In this document: piece after piece, positions 33,831 to 46,100 of the stretch
Layout of the letters: each line of letters starts with the position of its first letter
Numbering within the stretch: position 1 is the stretch's first letter
Assembly: GCA_963691655.1 (NCBI GenBank)
Contig: OY829326.1
Location: 108,659,388 to 108,723,387 of the forward strand
Reading direction: 5' to 3'
DNA from: Toxonevra muliebris
Taxonomy: Eukaryota > Arthropoda > Insecta > Diptera > Pallopteridae
DNA: 64,000 nucleotides
The notes under the pieces: model-generated
What the model was told of the DNA's origin: nothing
Databases searched by the model: none
What the model saw: the letters and a program-made list of their open reading frames with translations, nothing else
Program-made: the position numbers and the translations under genes

Positions 33831-34140
33831 TGCATTGCCAGAGAATATTCTCTGGCATTGCTTTTATCACTAAAGACATAAGTGGCAACACTGAGTACAC
33901 ACGAAACTGCAATTCAGCTATTTTTTTTTTGTGAGATCGCGTGCATCGTTATCGTATTTTACTGCATTTTTTTTTGTCTGATAGGCGAAGCCACGATATT
34001 TTATTTCATTTAAAAATCTGCGATTGAACATTTATAGTAGTCAGTAAGAATAATAATCACTTGAAAAATTAAGGTAGATATTTAATAAATTTTTATTTAA
34101 AAAAATATATTAAGAGCCTTTTAGTTTTTGAACAGCAAAC

Positions 34141-37100
34141 ATGTCGAAGGAGCGAAAGAAATTGATTTCCGTTACTCATTTCATCAATCCGCATTTATTT
34201 TGGTACCACAAAATCAATGTACCAAATAAGGAATTTGAGGAAATTGCTCAGCTAGAAGAGAGGCTTCAACTATACTATGAGAAAAAGGCTCCATCATTGA
34301 ATAGTTATTGCCCAAAGGTTGACGATTTAATTATCGTTAACTTTTTAGCATGGAATAAACTGATTCGAGCACGAGTGCAAAGTATTTCGCACAGTTTAAA
34401 CAATAAAGAATATATTGTGTGGGCAATTGACTATGGATTCCCTTTTCAAACCAAAGAGTGCTACATAAGACGTTTGCCCCAGGCGTCGTTTACTAAACAA
34501 GTGAATCATATATATTGTGGTGGATTGAGTAAAGTAGAGTGTGCAGAAAAGGAATTTGATTTTAATGAAGGTCGCGGCATCGTGACACCCAAAGATGCCT
34601 GGAATCAGCGTGCCTGTGACGTTTTGGAGAAATTATTGACCGATGCTTCGTCCATAACGTTTGTTGAAGATTTCCGGACAGGCGCACACATTTGGGGCGA
34701 TCTAATAATTGTTAATCATTTGGGAAACAAAGTCAACGCTTCTGAGTTTTTGATAGAAATAGATTTTGCCTTACTGGCTGGCCCAAACTTCAAAGAGTCT
34801 TGCCTAAAACTTAAATCTACACAAATATTACATTGGTTGTCGAATAATGGCAATAGTAAGCTTAAAATGAATACTGTGGTTCCGCACGTTAGCGAACATG
34901 GTAAAATTTATGTGCCCAACAACTCTCATTGCGATGATTTTGCGAAACGAAAAGTAGAAGACTGGCATGAACGCAATGAAAAAGCTGCTGCGGTTCGGGA
35001 ATCATTTGACTCGAATGTAGAGGCAACAACTATTGATGATGTTTCTTTTGATGACTCAGTCTCACGAATAAAGTATCAGGCTACACTACCGTCAGTGTCA
35101 GATGCTACTTCTGAAATAGAAGCTCAGTTTATGCGTAAAGCTGGTGCATTAACAAAATCAAAGCAAATAAAGTATGGAAATAAACAAATGCCACCAAAGC
35201 CAAATTCCATGGCCTTTGAAATCCACCCCGTCGGGGATTTTAAAGAAACTATGGTGCAAAATGTGCCACAAGTTTCGAGCTCATCGAACGTTTCAAGAAT
35301 CACTAATCGCCGGAAACAACTAATGGAAGCACGTCAAAAGGTATGCATAATTATATTCAAGGCCGGTTTCAGAAATATTCTGTGAGTGAGGACTGAAAAA
35401 CCAATATTTATTGTTTGATTTCAAATGAGAGGATCCGCCCTTGCCCATTTCTCTGAAGTTTATTTTTAAACTATATTTTGTATATGTAGATCGCTAGTAA
35501 GCGTATGGAAGAATCGAACAAACCAACTAAGTATGAGCGTTTGGAGGAATCTACATTTAACAGTATTGATGAAGATGATACACAAACATTAATTAAAATG
35601 GTACATATATTTGATTAAAGTTTATTTGTTTCCCGAATTCCCCAATATCTATATATCACATATTTTTTTGCTACTATTAGCGAGAGGCTACAATTGATGA
35701 TAACAAATCAACAACAGAATCAACAAGTGATGCATCATTGGTAAGTTCTCGCATCAAAAAACACTTGGAATTGCGTCTCAAAAAGACTGAAGCAACCGCA
35801 GCCAGTAATGAAGCAAATGCTGATAAAAGAAATACTGCAACAGCGTCACATAAATTATCAAAACCTAGAGAGCATTCAGACAACATACCTGCAGCTGTAT
35901 CTTCACCTTCAACACCATTGAAAGTATCAAAACATAGAGAGCATCTTCTAAAAGTAATTCAATAATATGTATTTGATTCTAACAAACTGGGGATTTAGTT
36001 CCAATGTGAGTAAGGATCCATTACCACTAAACGTTTATTGATAGTGGGTATCAAATTTCACTACCACTAAACCTTTAGCGGTAGTGGAATTCAAATCCCA
36101 CTGTCGACCACACATTTATTGGTAGTGGGCATCATATTCCAATACCACTAAATGTTTAGTGTTAGTGGAAATAAAAATCAACTGCCACTAAACATTAAGT
36201 GGTAGTGGAAGTAAAATCCCATTACCACTAAACCTTTAGTGGTAGTGGAATTCAAATTCCACTATCAACCACATATTTAGTGGTAGTGGACATCATATTC
36301 CAATACCTCTAAATTTTTAGTGGTGGTGGCAATAAAATCCCACTACTAATGATTTAGTGGGAGTCAAAACTATAATGCAGTCAAAATTTAGTGACTAAAT
36401 CCCAAGTATAGATTATCAGGCATGTTCCAGAATCCGAGTGAAAGGGAATTCGAAAGTGAAATTTTTTTTGGTGTTCTAGAAACCGAGTGAATTCATATTC
36501 AGTATTTTTTTTTTAACTCGTAATGTTTGCAACTCGCTGTAATTTTCAATCAGCTGATTGTTGGCGCAAGGAAAAAAACAAAACAAGTTGTGAAAATTTA
36601 AAAATATTAATGCTTTAATTGTATATGCGTTAAATATTGAAGCCAAAACCCAATATGCTAGCGTAAAAATTAAAAAGCGAGCATTAACAGCGGCAGCGTT
36701 GGCGGACGTGGAAGTGCCGGCAGTGTAAGAGGCGGCGGTGCTAGGGGCAGCAAAAGCAGTAGCAACGACCACAGCAGCTATCGAGCTGGACGGCATTTTC
36801 TCATCGGAGCTTGTGCTGTCTATATTTTCAAAAGTCGAAGGGGGACCAAACTGGGCAGTGCCTGTTACACCTTCGCTATTTTCTCCTAATATTTGTTTTC
36901 TAATTTATCCAAACCTATTGATTTGTTTAATTAGAAAAATGCATACAAAAAAAAAAATATGTATAAAATTAGCTTTTTCCAATCAGATACATTTCGGTTT
37001 TTAATTGTCGCCAGTGTTTCTACTTTTGGTTGGGTGGTTGGTTGGTTAAGGAGGCTGACACACAGCAGACCCACTGTGAGTCAGAAAGAGCGCTATAGCG

Positions 37101-40100
37101 CCGTTTTGAAACCACTTTCTCACCGAACAAGAATTAAAGTTGGACTCGTACTACCCCAGCTGGGCTCTTACCCACCTCGTGGAGTTTAGGTAATCTTGCA
37201 ATTTCTTTGAACTGACTGCTGATCAATCGGACAGGTTTTCGAGGAAATACTTCCTCAAAAAGTTGTCTTGATGCTTCTTCATAAACTTGAGAAATAAGGT
37301 ACCCTGGATGGAGTTCTTATGCTTTCGCCATGAAATTTTTATTTTCATTAAAAGTTTTATACTTGATTAATTTTTTATTAAATTTACTAACATTTTTGGG
37401 CCAATTGCTGCTAAAGTGAATTCAAATCACTTTTTTTTTGGTGAATTCGGTTTCTAGAACATGCGAATTCGTTCGAAATTCACTTAACAACGAGTAAGAA
37501 AATAAAAGTGAAAGTGAATTCTAGAACACCAAACAGTTAATTTGATGTGATTTCAATTCACTTTCACTCGAAATTGAATTCTGGAACATGCCTGTATAGC
37601 AGTTTTATAATTCCAAATAATTAAAATATTTATTGAGCACTTTTCATTTACTTATATTAAAGATCAAAGAAGCAAAGTGCCAGATCGCTCTTTCAGAACA
37701 CCAGGATGAGGACGACAAAAGTGAGGTAACATCAGTTGCAAGCTCTTCACGGAGTCAGCATTTAGCTAATATTCGAAAAAAGGTAATTGTTATTCGTAGG
37801 TTTAAATGCATTCCAGTTACTTAAAATAATGCATTATTCCTGCTCCAGATCAGATCTGAAATCTTTTTTAATTTAATAATTATTATTATTTTCAATCAAG
37901 GTGTCCGCAGCCTCAGTCGCAGCAGCAAGGAAACAATATGAATTACCTGATTTAACTACCACGAGCAAAAGTATCTCGAAACAGGTAAATAAGTTATAAG
38001 CGTTATTTTATTTAAATTTATGTTGCAACTTTTTGTTTTCTTCTAAAAAGAATTCGACTAATCCTTTTTCTGGAATTCAAATGGTTCCGGCTGGATATGA
38101 TTTAATTAATTTGAATCACTACAATGATGAAAAAAATCACTGGCATCGCAAGAAAACAACACTAAACGACCATGTGCCACACGATGATGATGCCTCATCT
38201 GCAGGAGATAATCAATGTTCAACCAGCACTTCATCTGACATGTACAGTGCAAAATCGAGCAGTGACAACAACCACAAAACAATTTCAAAAAATTTACTAA
38301 CCAATCAAAATTTTCGGCATACCAGGTCTCACACCGACAAATATAAAGAAGAAAACAATATTACAGCATCGCAAAAAAATATTTTAGATACAACTGTGCC
38401 CGATCTAAATAATGAGCTATTGAAATTTAATGACAATTCACCAACAGGAGACGATAAAAAAACTGACACCAGGTAAGATAATTTCAACATGAAAGCAATT
38501 CCCGCTGTGGCATTAAATATTGTTTTCAATCCGACTTTGACAGATTTATTCCGCAAACAAATGACTGTGAATGAAACCGTTAGAAATCTGTCAATGATTG
38601 CCATATACAGTAAACCGCCAAATCATTAGAAACACCACAAATTTCCTGTAATTTTGTTCGTAAATACAGAGAGTTTTAACAGTTTTAAAAAAATGTTGCT
38701 AAACTTGTTTTTCGGGAACCTAGTTGTCAAGTAATAATGGAAAAGTTTATTCTTACTGCGAAAATTTAGTTACCTTTTTTGTTAAAAATCTAAGGATTCA
38801 TTTTTGGATAAAAAAAAGTTTTCGCTTTGACTTCCAAAATTTTTTTTGCACCATAAGTGCATAGATGTTTCTCCACAATTGCATCTTCAGCTCACTTCAT
38901 ATGTGTGCACCCAAGGATCTACTTAGCCGTAAAGAGGCGACTCAAAAAACGTAAATTCCCCTCTTATTTTATTCGTACCATTTCATCTTTCCACAAAAAA
39001 CTTTTGTCACTATTGACATGAAGTTTCATTCCCCTCTGTCTTTTTAGTTTATTTTTTAAAATAAGGTATTAAATAAGCTTTGTGCGTGCAAACACACGAA
39101 GAAAACGAATTTTCCCAGAAATGACACTTAGTTAGACCTTAGGTTTTTCACCTTTCGTCAATCCCTATATTGTAAATTTTATCGAAATTGTTAGAGCCGT
39201 TTTTGATAACACGATTGCAAACAAATATATAAATATTGCTCGTATAATAGTACAGTTGAACCTCGATCATCCGGACCTCCATCAACCGAAAACATCTGTT
39301 AACCGGGATGCTGAGTGGTTGATTTTATACCTCTATTAAACGTGATTTACCTCTATTATCCACGAAGCTCATGTATGCGTTTGTTTCTTCCTTATAATGT
39401 ACATATTAAAATTGTATGTAATAAGTTGTTTATCAGATTTCAAGGATTAAGGAGTAATTCGAAGCTTCAAATGTCATTACTCTAAATTGATCATTGAACA
39501 ACTTGTTAGTTGAAATAATATACGTGAATTCGTCAAATCTTTGAATATTAAGACAGCTTTGTGAAAACAGCCGCGATTCTTAAGAAGCAAAACAGACTAC
39601 CATAAAACACACTTGAATAAATGTATACTAGTCGGTAAGGTCCTAGTAACTGGGGCTATTGTTTTTGTTCAAAAAATCTAATATTTTGGAATCGGCTAAA
39701 CCGATTTTAAATATAATAATTTTTGGCTAACCTACTAGCCAAGCTCTTTAAATAGATATTTAATATGATAGTGTATCACTTCTGGATCTTCTGGAATAAA
39801 ATTGTAGTTACACTAATAAATGTATAGACTAGTCGGCAAGGCCCCAGTAACGGGCTAGTTTTTTGCGGAAGAAATTTCTTTATGAAAAACAAATATCAAA
39901 AGAGAACCAAACTACTCGTTGGTGTTTGTTATTGTTATTTGTGTATGCAGATAATTCGTTAGATAATTCTGAGAGATGCCGTTACTCATGTCTTTTCTCC
40001 CTTTCTTATTTGTTATTTACTCCCTCTTAAGCAATGATTTTTACAACGATAAATGCAATGATTTGTTCAATGAGCGAATTTTGAAAAACTTCCGACACTA

Positions 40101-43100
40101 GTATTTTGGAATTGGCTAAACCGATTTTAAATCAGATAATTTTTGGCTAACATACTGGTCAAGCTCTTTAAATTGATATATAATATGATATCGTAACATT
40201 TCTGGATTTTCTGGAATAAAATTGTAGTTACACTAATAAATGTATAGATTATGAAATATAACAAGATATCTATATGCATATGTATGTTTATAGATGTATA
40301 TATATATATAACTTCTTTTAACCGGGACTTTCGATTTTCCGTAATGAGCCCTGCCCCAAGAAAAAAGGATAATCGAGGTTCAACTGTAATTGAAATAAGT
40401 GTTGTAACCATTCGAAAAAAGGAAACTCTAAAAAATACCAAAGTAAAGTATTAGTATTAGCAAAATAAAATCGATCCAACTTATATACACTGATCCAACT
40501 TACCCGAACTTACATATGACGCGCTCGGAGGAAAGGTGAAGCGCAAAATTTACTAGAGGAATGAGCTGTTGCTTTAACCGTTATGTGGCTGATAAAAAAA
40601 ACGAAACACAAGCAAATAAACAAATGAAATTTTTCAATCGCTAAATTTTTTACTTCATTGGCTTGTGTTTTTTAATTTCATTTGCTTGTGTTTCGTTTAG
40701 TTCACAAGAAGTTTCACTTCTGCCTTGTGTTCGTTAATACACAACCAATTTTTTTTTGGGATTAATGATAGATCAAAAATTGCAACTCTGTACCGGTAAT
40801 GTCGATGACAATTGTAGACGAACTCTTTTTGTGTGCGACATCTTCATGTAATTCCTTGGACATTTGCGCCATCTGTAAGTCTTTATAAATGTAACAAAGA
40901 AAAACCAGAAAATCCTGCAATATTTATTCAAATAGAGTTTGTGACGGACATTCAAGCAGCAATCCCGTGTGCAACACTTGCGCCCAAACTTAAATATATT
41001 TGAATTATACAATATTTGTTACTTTTTCATTTTCATGTTTTTCTGCGATATAAACATTAAAAAAAAATTTAGGTACCCGGGTGCCTTATCAGCCTTTTAA
41101 AGACTAGGTTTTAGTTTTTGGTATTTTTGTTAAGAAATTATTATAAAATAATCAAGGAAATTATAATTTTGGACTCCAAAGAAAGTCTTTATAGATGTCA
41201 CGAGGACTCAGTCACGTAAACCCCATCTTTCGAGGAATAACACAGTTTAAAAACCATTTAGGTACCCGGGTACCTTATCAGCCCGTTGAGCGTTAACTTG
41301 CCAACTACACAGATATAACCGACTACACCGATATAGCCGAGTACGCACAAAAAGCTGTAACTTATTTACACATACAAAACCAAATAGGGAAAGTAAAACG
41401 AGACTTGGTTTTGGCTTTATGAAATTTTCTATTTCACCTTTCCTCTAGAAAATTGTATGCTTCACTTTTCCTCTAAGCGCATCATATGTTACACATTTTT
41501 TCAATGCAGATACAATTTTAGTTTTATTATTCTATTTGCAGCTCCTCTTCGCCGAACACTATAAGTACTATGCTACGCAACAAACGTCGTCAATTGAAGT
41601 CTCCAGCTTTGCAAAAGAATAAAATCGATCAAATAATAAGACGTGCCGATTTCGAGAAACAGTTAGGCAACGACGACATATTAGACTTACACAATATAAA
41701 CTCATCCGGCAATAAAACTGATTCTGAAAAAGACGATACCGTAGCAAGCGCCAGTGGCGGCGATAGCGATAATGGAAAAGTTGCTACCGCATCTAATACT
41801 CGCGCCTTAATTGTGAATCGCTTAAACAGAAATGCTAATAATGTGAACATCCCAGATACCGCTTTAACACACTCGCCACAAATAGGTTCCCTACTAAGTC
41901 CAACGAAAGCAAATCGTTTGAAATTTTTGGAGGAGCGACTTGAAGGTGAATTGAAATTGATAAATGTGAAAAGTTTCCAAATAGAATTACCAATGGCACA
42001 GGAGATTCGTGCAGTCGACGGCGAAAAGAAGTTGCAAACGAAATTCATTGATCACTTAGTATTGGCACATTCCAAGGTACCTTTGTATCCGTTGGAAAAA
42101 ATATCGGAAGCATTTTTTCTGAAGGAAATCTACGATGAAATGGTGAACATGCGTATAACAAAAGTCTATCGCATTCAAGCATATGCTTGGTCGCATTTAT
42201 TACGCGGCAATTCTTTGTGCATAGTAAACCCATCGAAAACTGGCAAAACTTGGAGTTACCTTCCACCGATATGCAGTTTGGTTAGCTATCGCGTACAGTC
42301 TGACATATTGCCAATGTCATACGGACCGGTAGCCATAATATTGGTGCCATCATCTGCTATTGTTGAGCAAGTCAGCAATAACTGCAGACGTCTGCTTATA
42401 CGTGTAAGCAGTTCAGTGACCACAGTGCCATCGTTCGGTGTACGCAATTACAATGATGCCAAAATACAGCTCCTGAATAGTTGTGGCATACTTATTGCTA
42501 CACCAGCAAGTCTTTTGCGTTTATTGGAGGACAATGAAGACGAGTCATTGATCGATCCACATCGTTTGCATCATTTTGTTATTGATGATTTGGACATGAT
42601 GCTGTCGCGTTCGCAAAAAGACATTAAAGCTGTACTGACAACTATGTTTAAGATGTGCAGAAAATCGGGCAGTAGCAAAATTTCATTACAATTTGTGGTA
42701 ACATCGCGAGATTGGGATCCAATGATGATTGCAATGTTACGTAGATCAAATCAACCGCTGGCGCTGATCGGAGACTTCTTGGAGGCGGCAGTCTATGGTA
42801 AAGTAAATATTACAATACAGTTGCGTTCGGTCGAGAAAAAAATTCCATCAATTTTACGATACATTGAAAAACAACCGCTGGAACGTGAACGATTACTCAT
42901 ATTCTGCAATTGTGATGATGATGTTAGCGATGTGGTTGATGCATTAACAATGGCTGGATATGTATGTATTGCCTACTGTAGCCAATCGACTACTGAGGAA
43001 CTGACATTTGTTGAGGAGTGGAAGAATCAAAAGGTAGGCATTTTAATTGTAGTAGGACTAAACCATCATCATCCGGCTTTTGTCTGAAATGAAACTTATA

Positions 43101-46100
43101 AATTTAATCCATTTGTTTAGGTATCATCATCACGAATTCTCGTTTGCACCGATGACGCTTTTCCTGAGCTTAAAATTCAAAACGTCCATGGTATTATACA
43201 CTACTCCATGCCAAATTCTTGGACAAAATTTACCACACGTTTCTCAGCGTTAGCACAAACCTACGAAAATTATGTTAGCAAGGATTTCTCTCCGTCTCCC
43301 ACCACACCGAATGATACTAAGGCATCTGCATTGATTCTACTAGATGAAGAAAATAGTTTGCACTTACCACGTCTAATTGATTTCATGAAAAAACACAATC
43401 AACTCGAGAACATACATCCAGACATTTTAGCTGTTTCGAAACGTGTTTTAATGGAGCGTGAAGAAGCGCGCATTTCCAAAGGTTCACTAATTTGCCCTTT
43501 TGTGCTGGAATTTGGCGAATGCGATGAGTCACGTTGTGATTATCGTCATAATTTGACACGTTTCGATGTAATCTCAAGAACTGATCAAATTCCTACAACT
43601 GGACAATTGAAAATATTAATTTTAAAGGTGGGTGAATTAAAAATAATTTTATTATTTTTTAAATAATATTTAGTTACTTATTTATATACGCCATAGGTCT
43701 TCTCTCCTACACACTATACCGCGCGTCTGTTGCAGCACCAGCTGCACGAGGGCGGAAAATGGCGTGATATCCGCCAGTCAGGAGAAGTATGCAGTTTTGG
43801 CATGAAGCTAAACCTTCACTATATGGATACTAATAATTGGAATATACCGCACCCGATTGAACTTAATAACTTATACGTTTATAAGGTTTCCGATACCTAT
43901 CAGCGTGTGCGTTTACTCGAAATGCCTGAAATAAGGAATTTAAATGTTATTAAACAATATAAGGTAACGGTTAAGCTCATTGATGTGGGCACTGTAATAT
44001 CTGGCGTAAAATCGGATGCAATTTTCATTTGCCATGACAAATTCAAAGATTTTCCGGCACAAGCTATAGATATACGCCTGATGGGTGTTGTACCCTTTGA
44101 TAATGAACGATCGTGGGATTCTAAAGCTACTAAAGCAGTACAGAATTGGATAATGAAAGATATTACTAAAAATCAATGTGTACATGTGCCTATTAGCTTT
44201 GCATTGGCAAATACTATTTGGGTGAATAATGTAATTGTTTTGGAGAAATTACCAAGTGTTGATCGATACGTTTACCATATAAATTTGAGGCGTAATTTGG
44301 TAGAGAAAAATTTCGGTTTGGTCGATACGATGAAACGTCAAGGAGTGCGTGAAATTGCAGAAGAAATGGGATGGTTAAATGTGCAAGATACAGATACCGA
44401 AATGGACTTTGAAAGCTGTAATAATGATTCTTCTAATTTGATTAAATTCTCTTCCAACGAAGATGAAACATTTGAAAGTGATGTATTAGATGGTGAAAAA
44501 GATCCATATGCTGCTGGTAGTAAGCCCAAGAAAATTCTAGACTTAAGTATTGATGAAGTGGCAAAAGAGAAGGACGAGCAGGAGGAAAATTGGGATAATT
44601 TATCGGAAAGCAACAGGGATAATGAGGTCAGTTTAATAAGTTTTTTACTTAATCTGTAATATGCAAATTCTATTTATACATATTTATAAAATTAACAATA
44701 ATGATGTCAATAAAGTTGCTTCTTGTTGAGAATTTTAAGCTTCTATTCATAAAAATAATTTTTTTTGGGTGAAAAAGTTGTAGATTTGAGTTGATTGTGC
44801 GAAACAAAGCGAAAACGGAAATAACATTTTCGCCGAATTTAGAGCATTCATGGGACTTTTAAATTGGTATTTAATAAAGTTCACATTGGATTCAAAAAGA
44901 AATAAATTGGAATTGATAAAATTTAATGAAAATTTTATGTTTTTGAGTTAGTCTTGAACACGAGCGGATCCAGAGATTTCCGAACGATCAAAAAGTATCG
45001 AATTTTCAACGGTAAGACGGGAGGGATGTTTGGGGTTAAAACTAGATACACTAACGTTCTTGAATGAATTCAATTATAATGATGTGTAGGTAATTATGCA
45101 TACAATTCTGCTTCGGATTAGAATCAGATAAATTCAATGCCTTTCCTAGTTACTAAACTAGCATTGGATTAAACCCCTTGACATTTTTATTTTTTTATTT
45201 TTAAATTAATGTTACATTCTAAGATTTAATTTCTCGCATTCCATGTCTCTTAAACAGGATTAATTTTTAGAAATTTTCATCACACATTTCTTAACTTCAC
45301 TCTGTTTCAGATATTTCGTCCACTTCACTCTGCAAATGAAAGCGATGATGCTGAAAAGTGTACAGAAATCGATACAAATTTTTCGGTGATAAAAGAGACA
45401 TGGTGTGAACTTCCTTTACATTTTGTCAATAAAGTTGAAATTGGCGACGAGAATGATAATGGCAACTGGAATAATATTTACCTGCAATGTATCGATAATC
45501 CAAATATGAAAAAGTTTGAGCAACTCCAAGAAATTATTAATGAACACATTGAAAAACTAAAGGCTAAATCAGAATATGCTTTTCCTGACAAATTGCTACA
45601 GCCAATGCAAAGTTGCATTGTTAAATATTCAGAAATTTATTTGCGTGCAAAAATACATGGTGTATTTGGTGAACAGTTGAATGAGTGTATCTATCGTTTC
45701 TTCCTATGTGATTATGCATGTTTCGTTACGGTGAAAGCTGATGATCTCTATAAGGATTTTCTGTATACGACCACTGCGGAGATTATCGAATTTACGCCTT
45801 ATCAAGCTGTGCACTGCACACTGGCAGGCATTCAATTGGATAGCTTTGGCAAACGTTTTAAAGTCACGAAGGATTACTTGTTTGCTTATGCTGTAGCTAA
45901 AGGCGAATTGCCGGCTAATGTGAAAATTGCAAATTTCGACATACATTCCTTTGAAATTTTGCTCTATGAATGTGATACAGAGAATAGTTTAAGTTCGAGT
46001 AAGATTTTGAATAAGGAGCTGGTAGAAAATGGTGTGGCTGTATTGGATGCTGATACCAAGCATTATCTTGAATTGGATATAGGAGTTGATTTGGCCGAGT

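Larger units (their letters stand above)
29063..34140. other. 5 kb repeat-rich spacer between ZPR1 and the Yb-family gene
   Basis: No gene was recognised. Identified pieces are the repeat at 29521-29812, modules at 30425-31560, a segment shared with 62.5 kb (31904-32085), and the rearranged repeat cluster 33221-33830. The ZPR1 promoter should lie just after 29062 and that of the Yb-family gene just before 34140; neither shows a TATA box that stands out from the AT-rich background. Confidence 0.5.
38473..41541 (+). other. Large 3.07 kb intron 6 of the Yb-family gene, filled with transposable elements
   Basis: The donor AG|GTAAGA at 38473 and the acceptor TTTGCAG at 41541 join phase 2 to phase 2 (AG|C = Ser). 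The intron contains a pogo/Tigger-like element with a nested repeat (39253-40386) and an inverted-repeat element (about 40506-41495). No gene is seen between them. All other introns of the gene except intron 3 are much smaller (76 bp to about 0.7 kb). Confidence 0.75.

Noticed and set aside
36476..37004. Frames on both strands in the GC-rich core of the 1.18 kb element
   Set aside because: They are Ala/Ser/Thr-rich low-complexity translations with no start context or conserved motif. Kept only as possible captured sequence.
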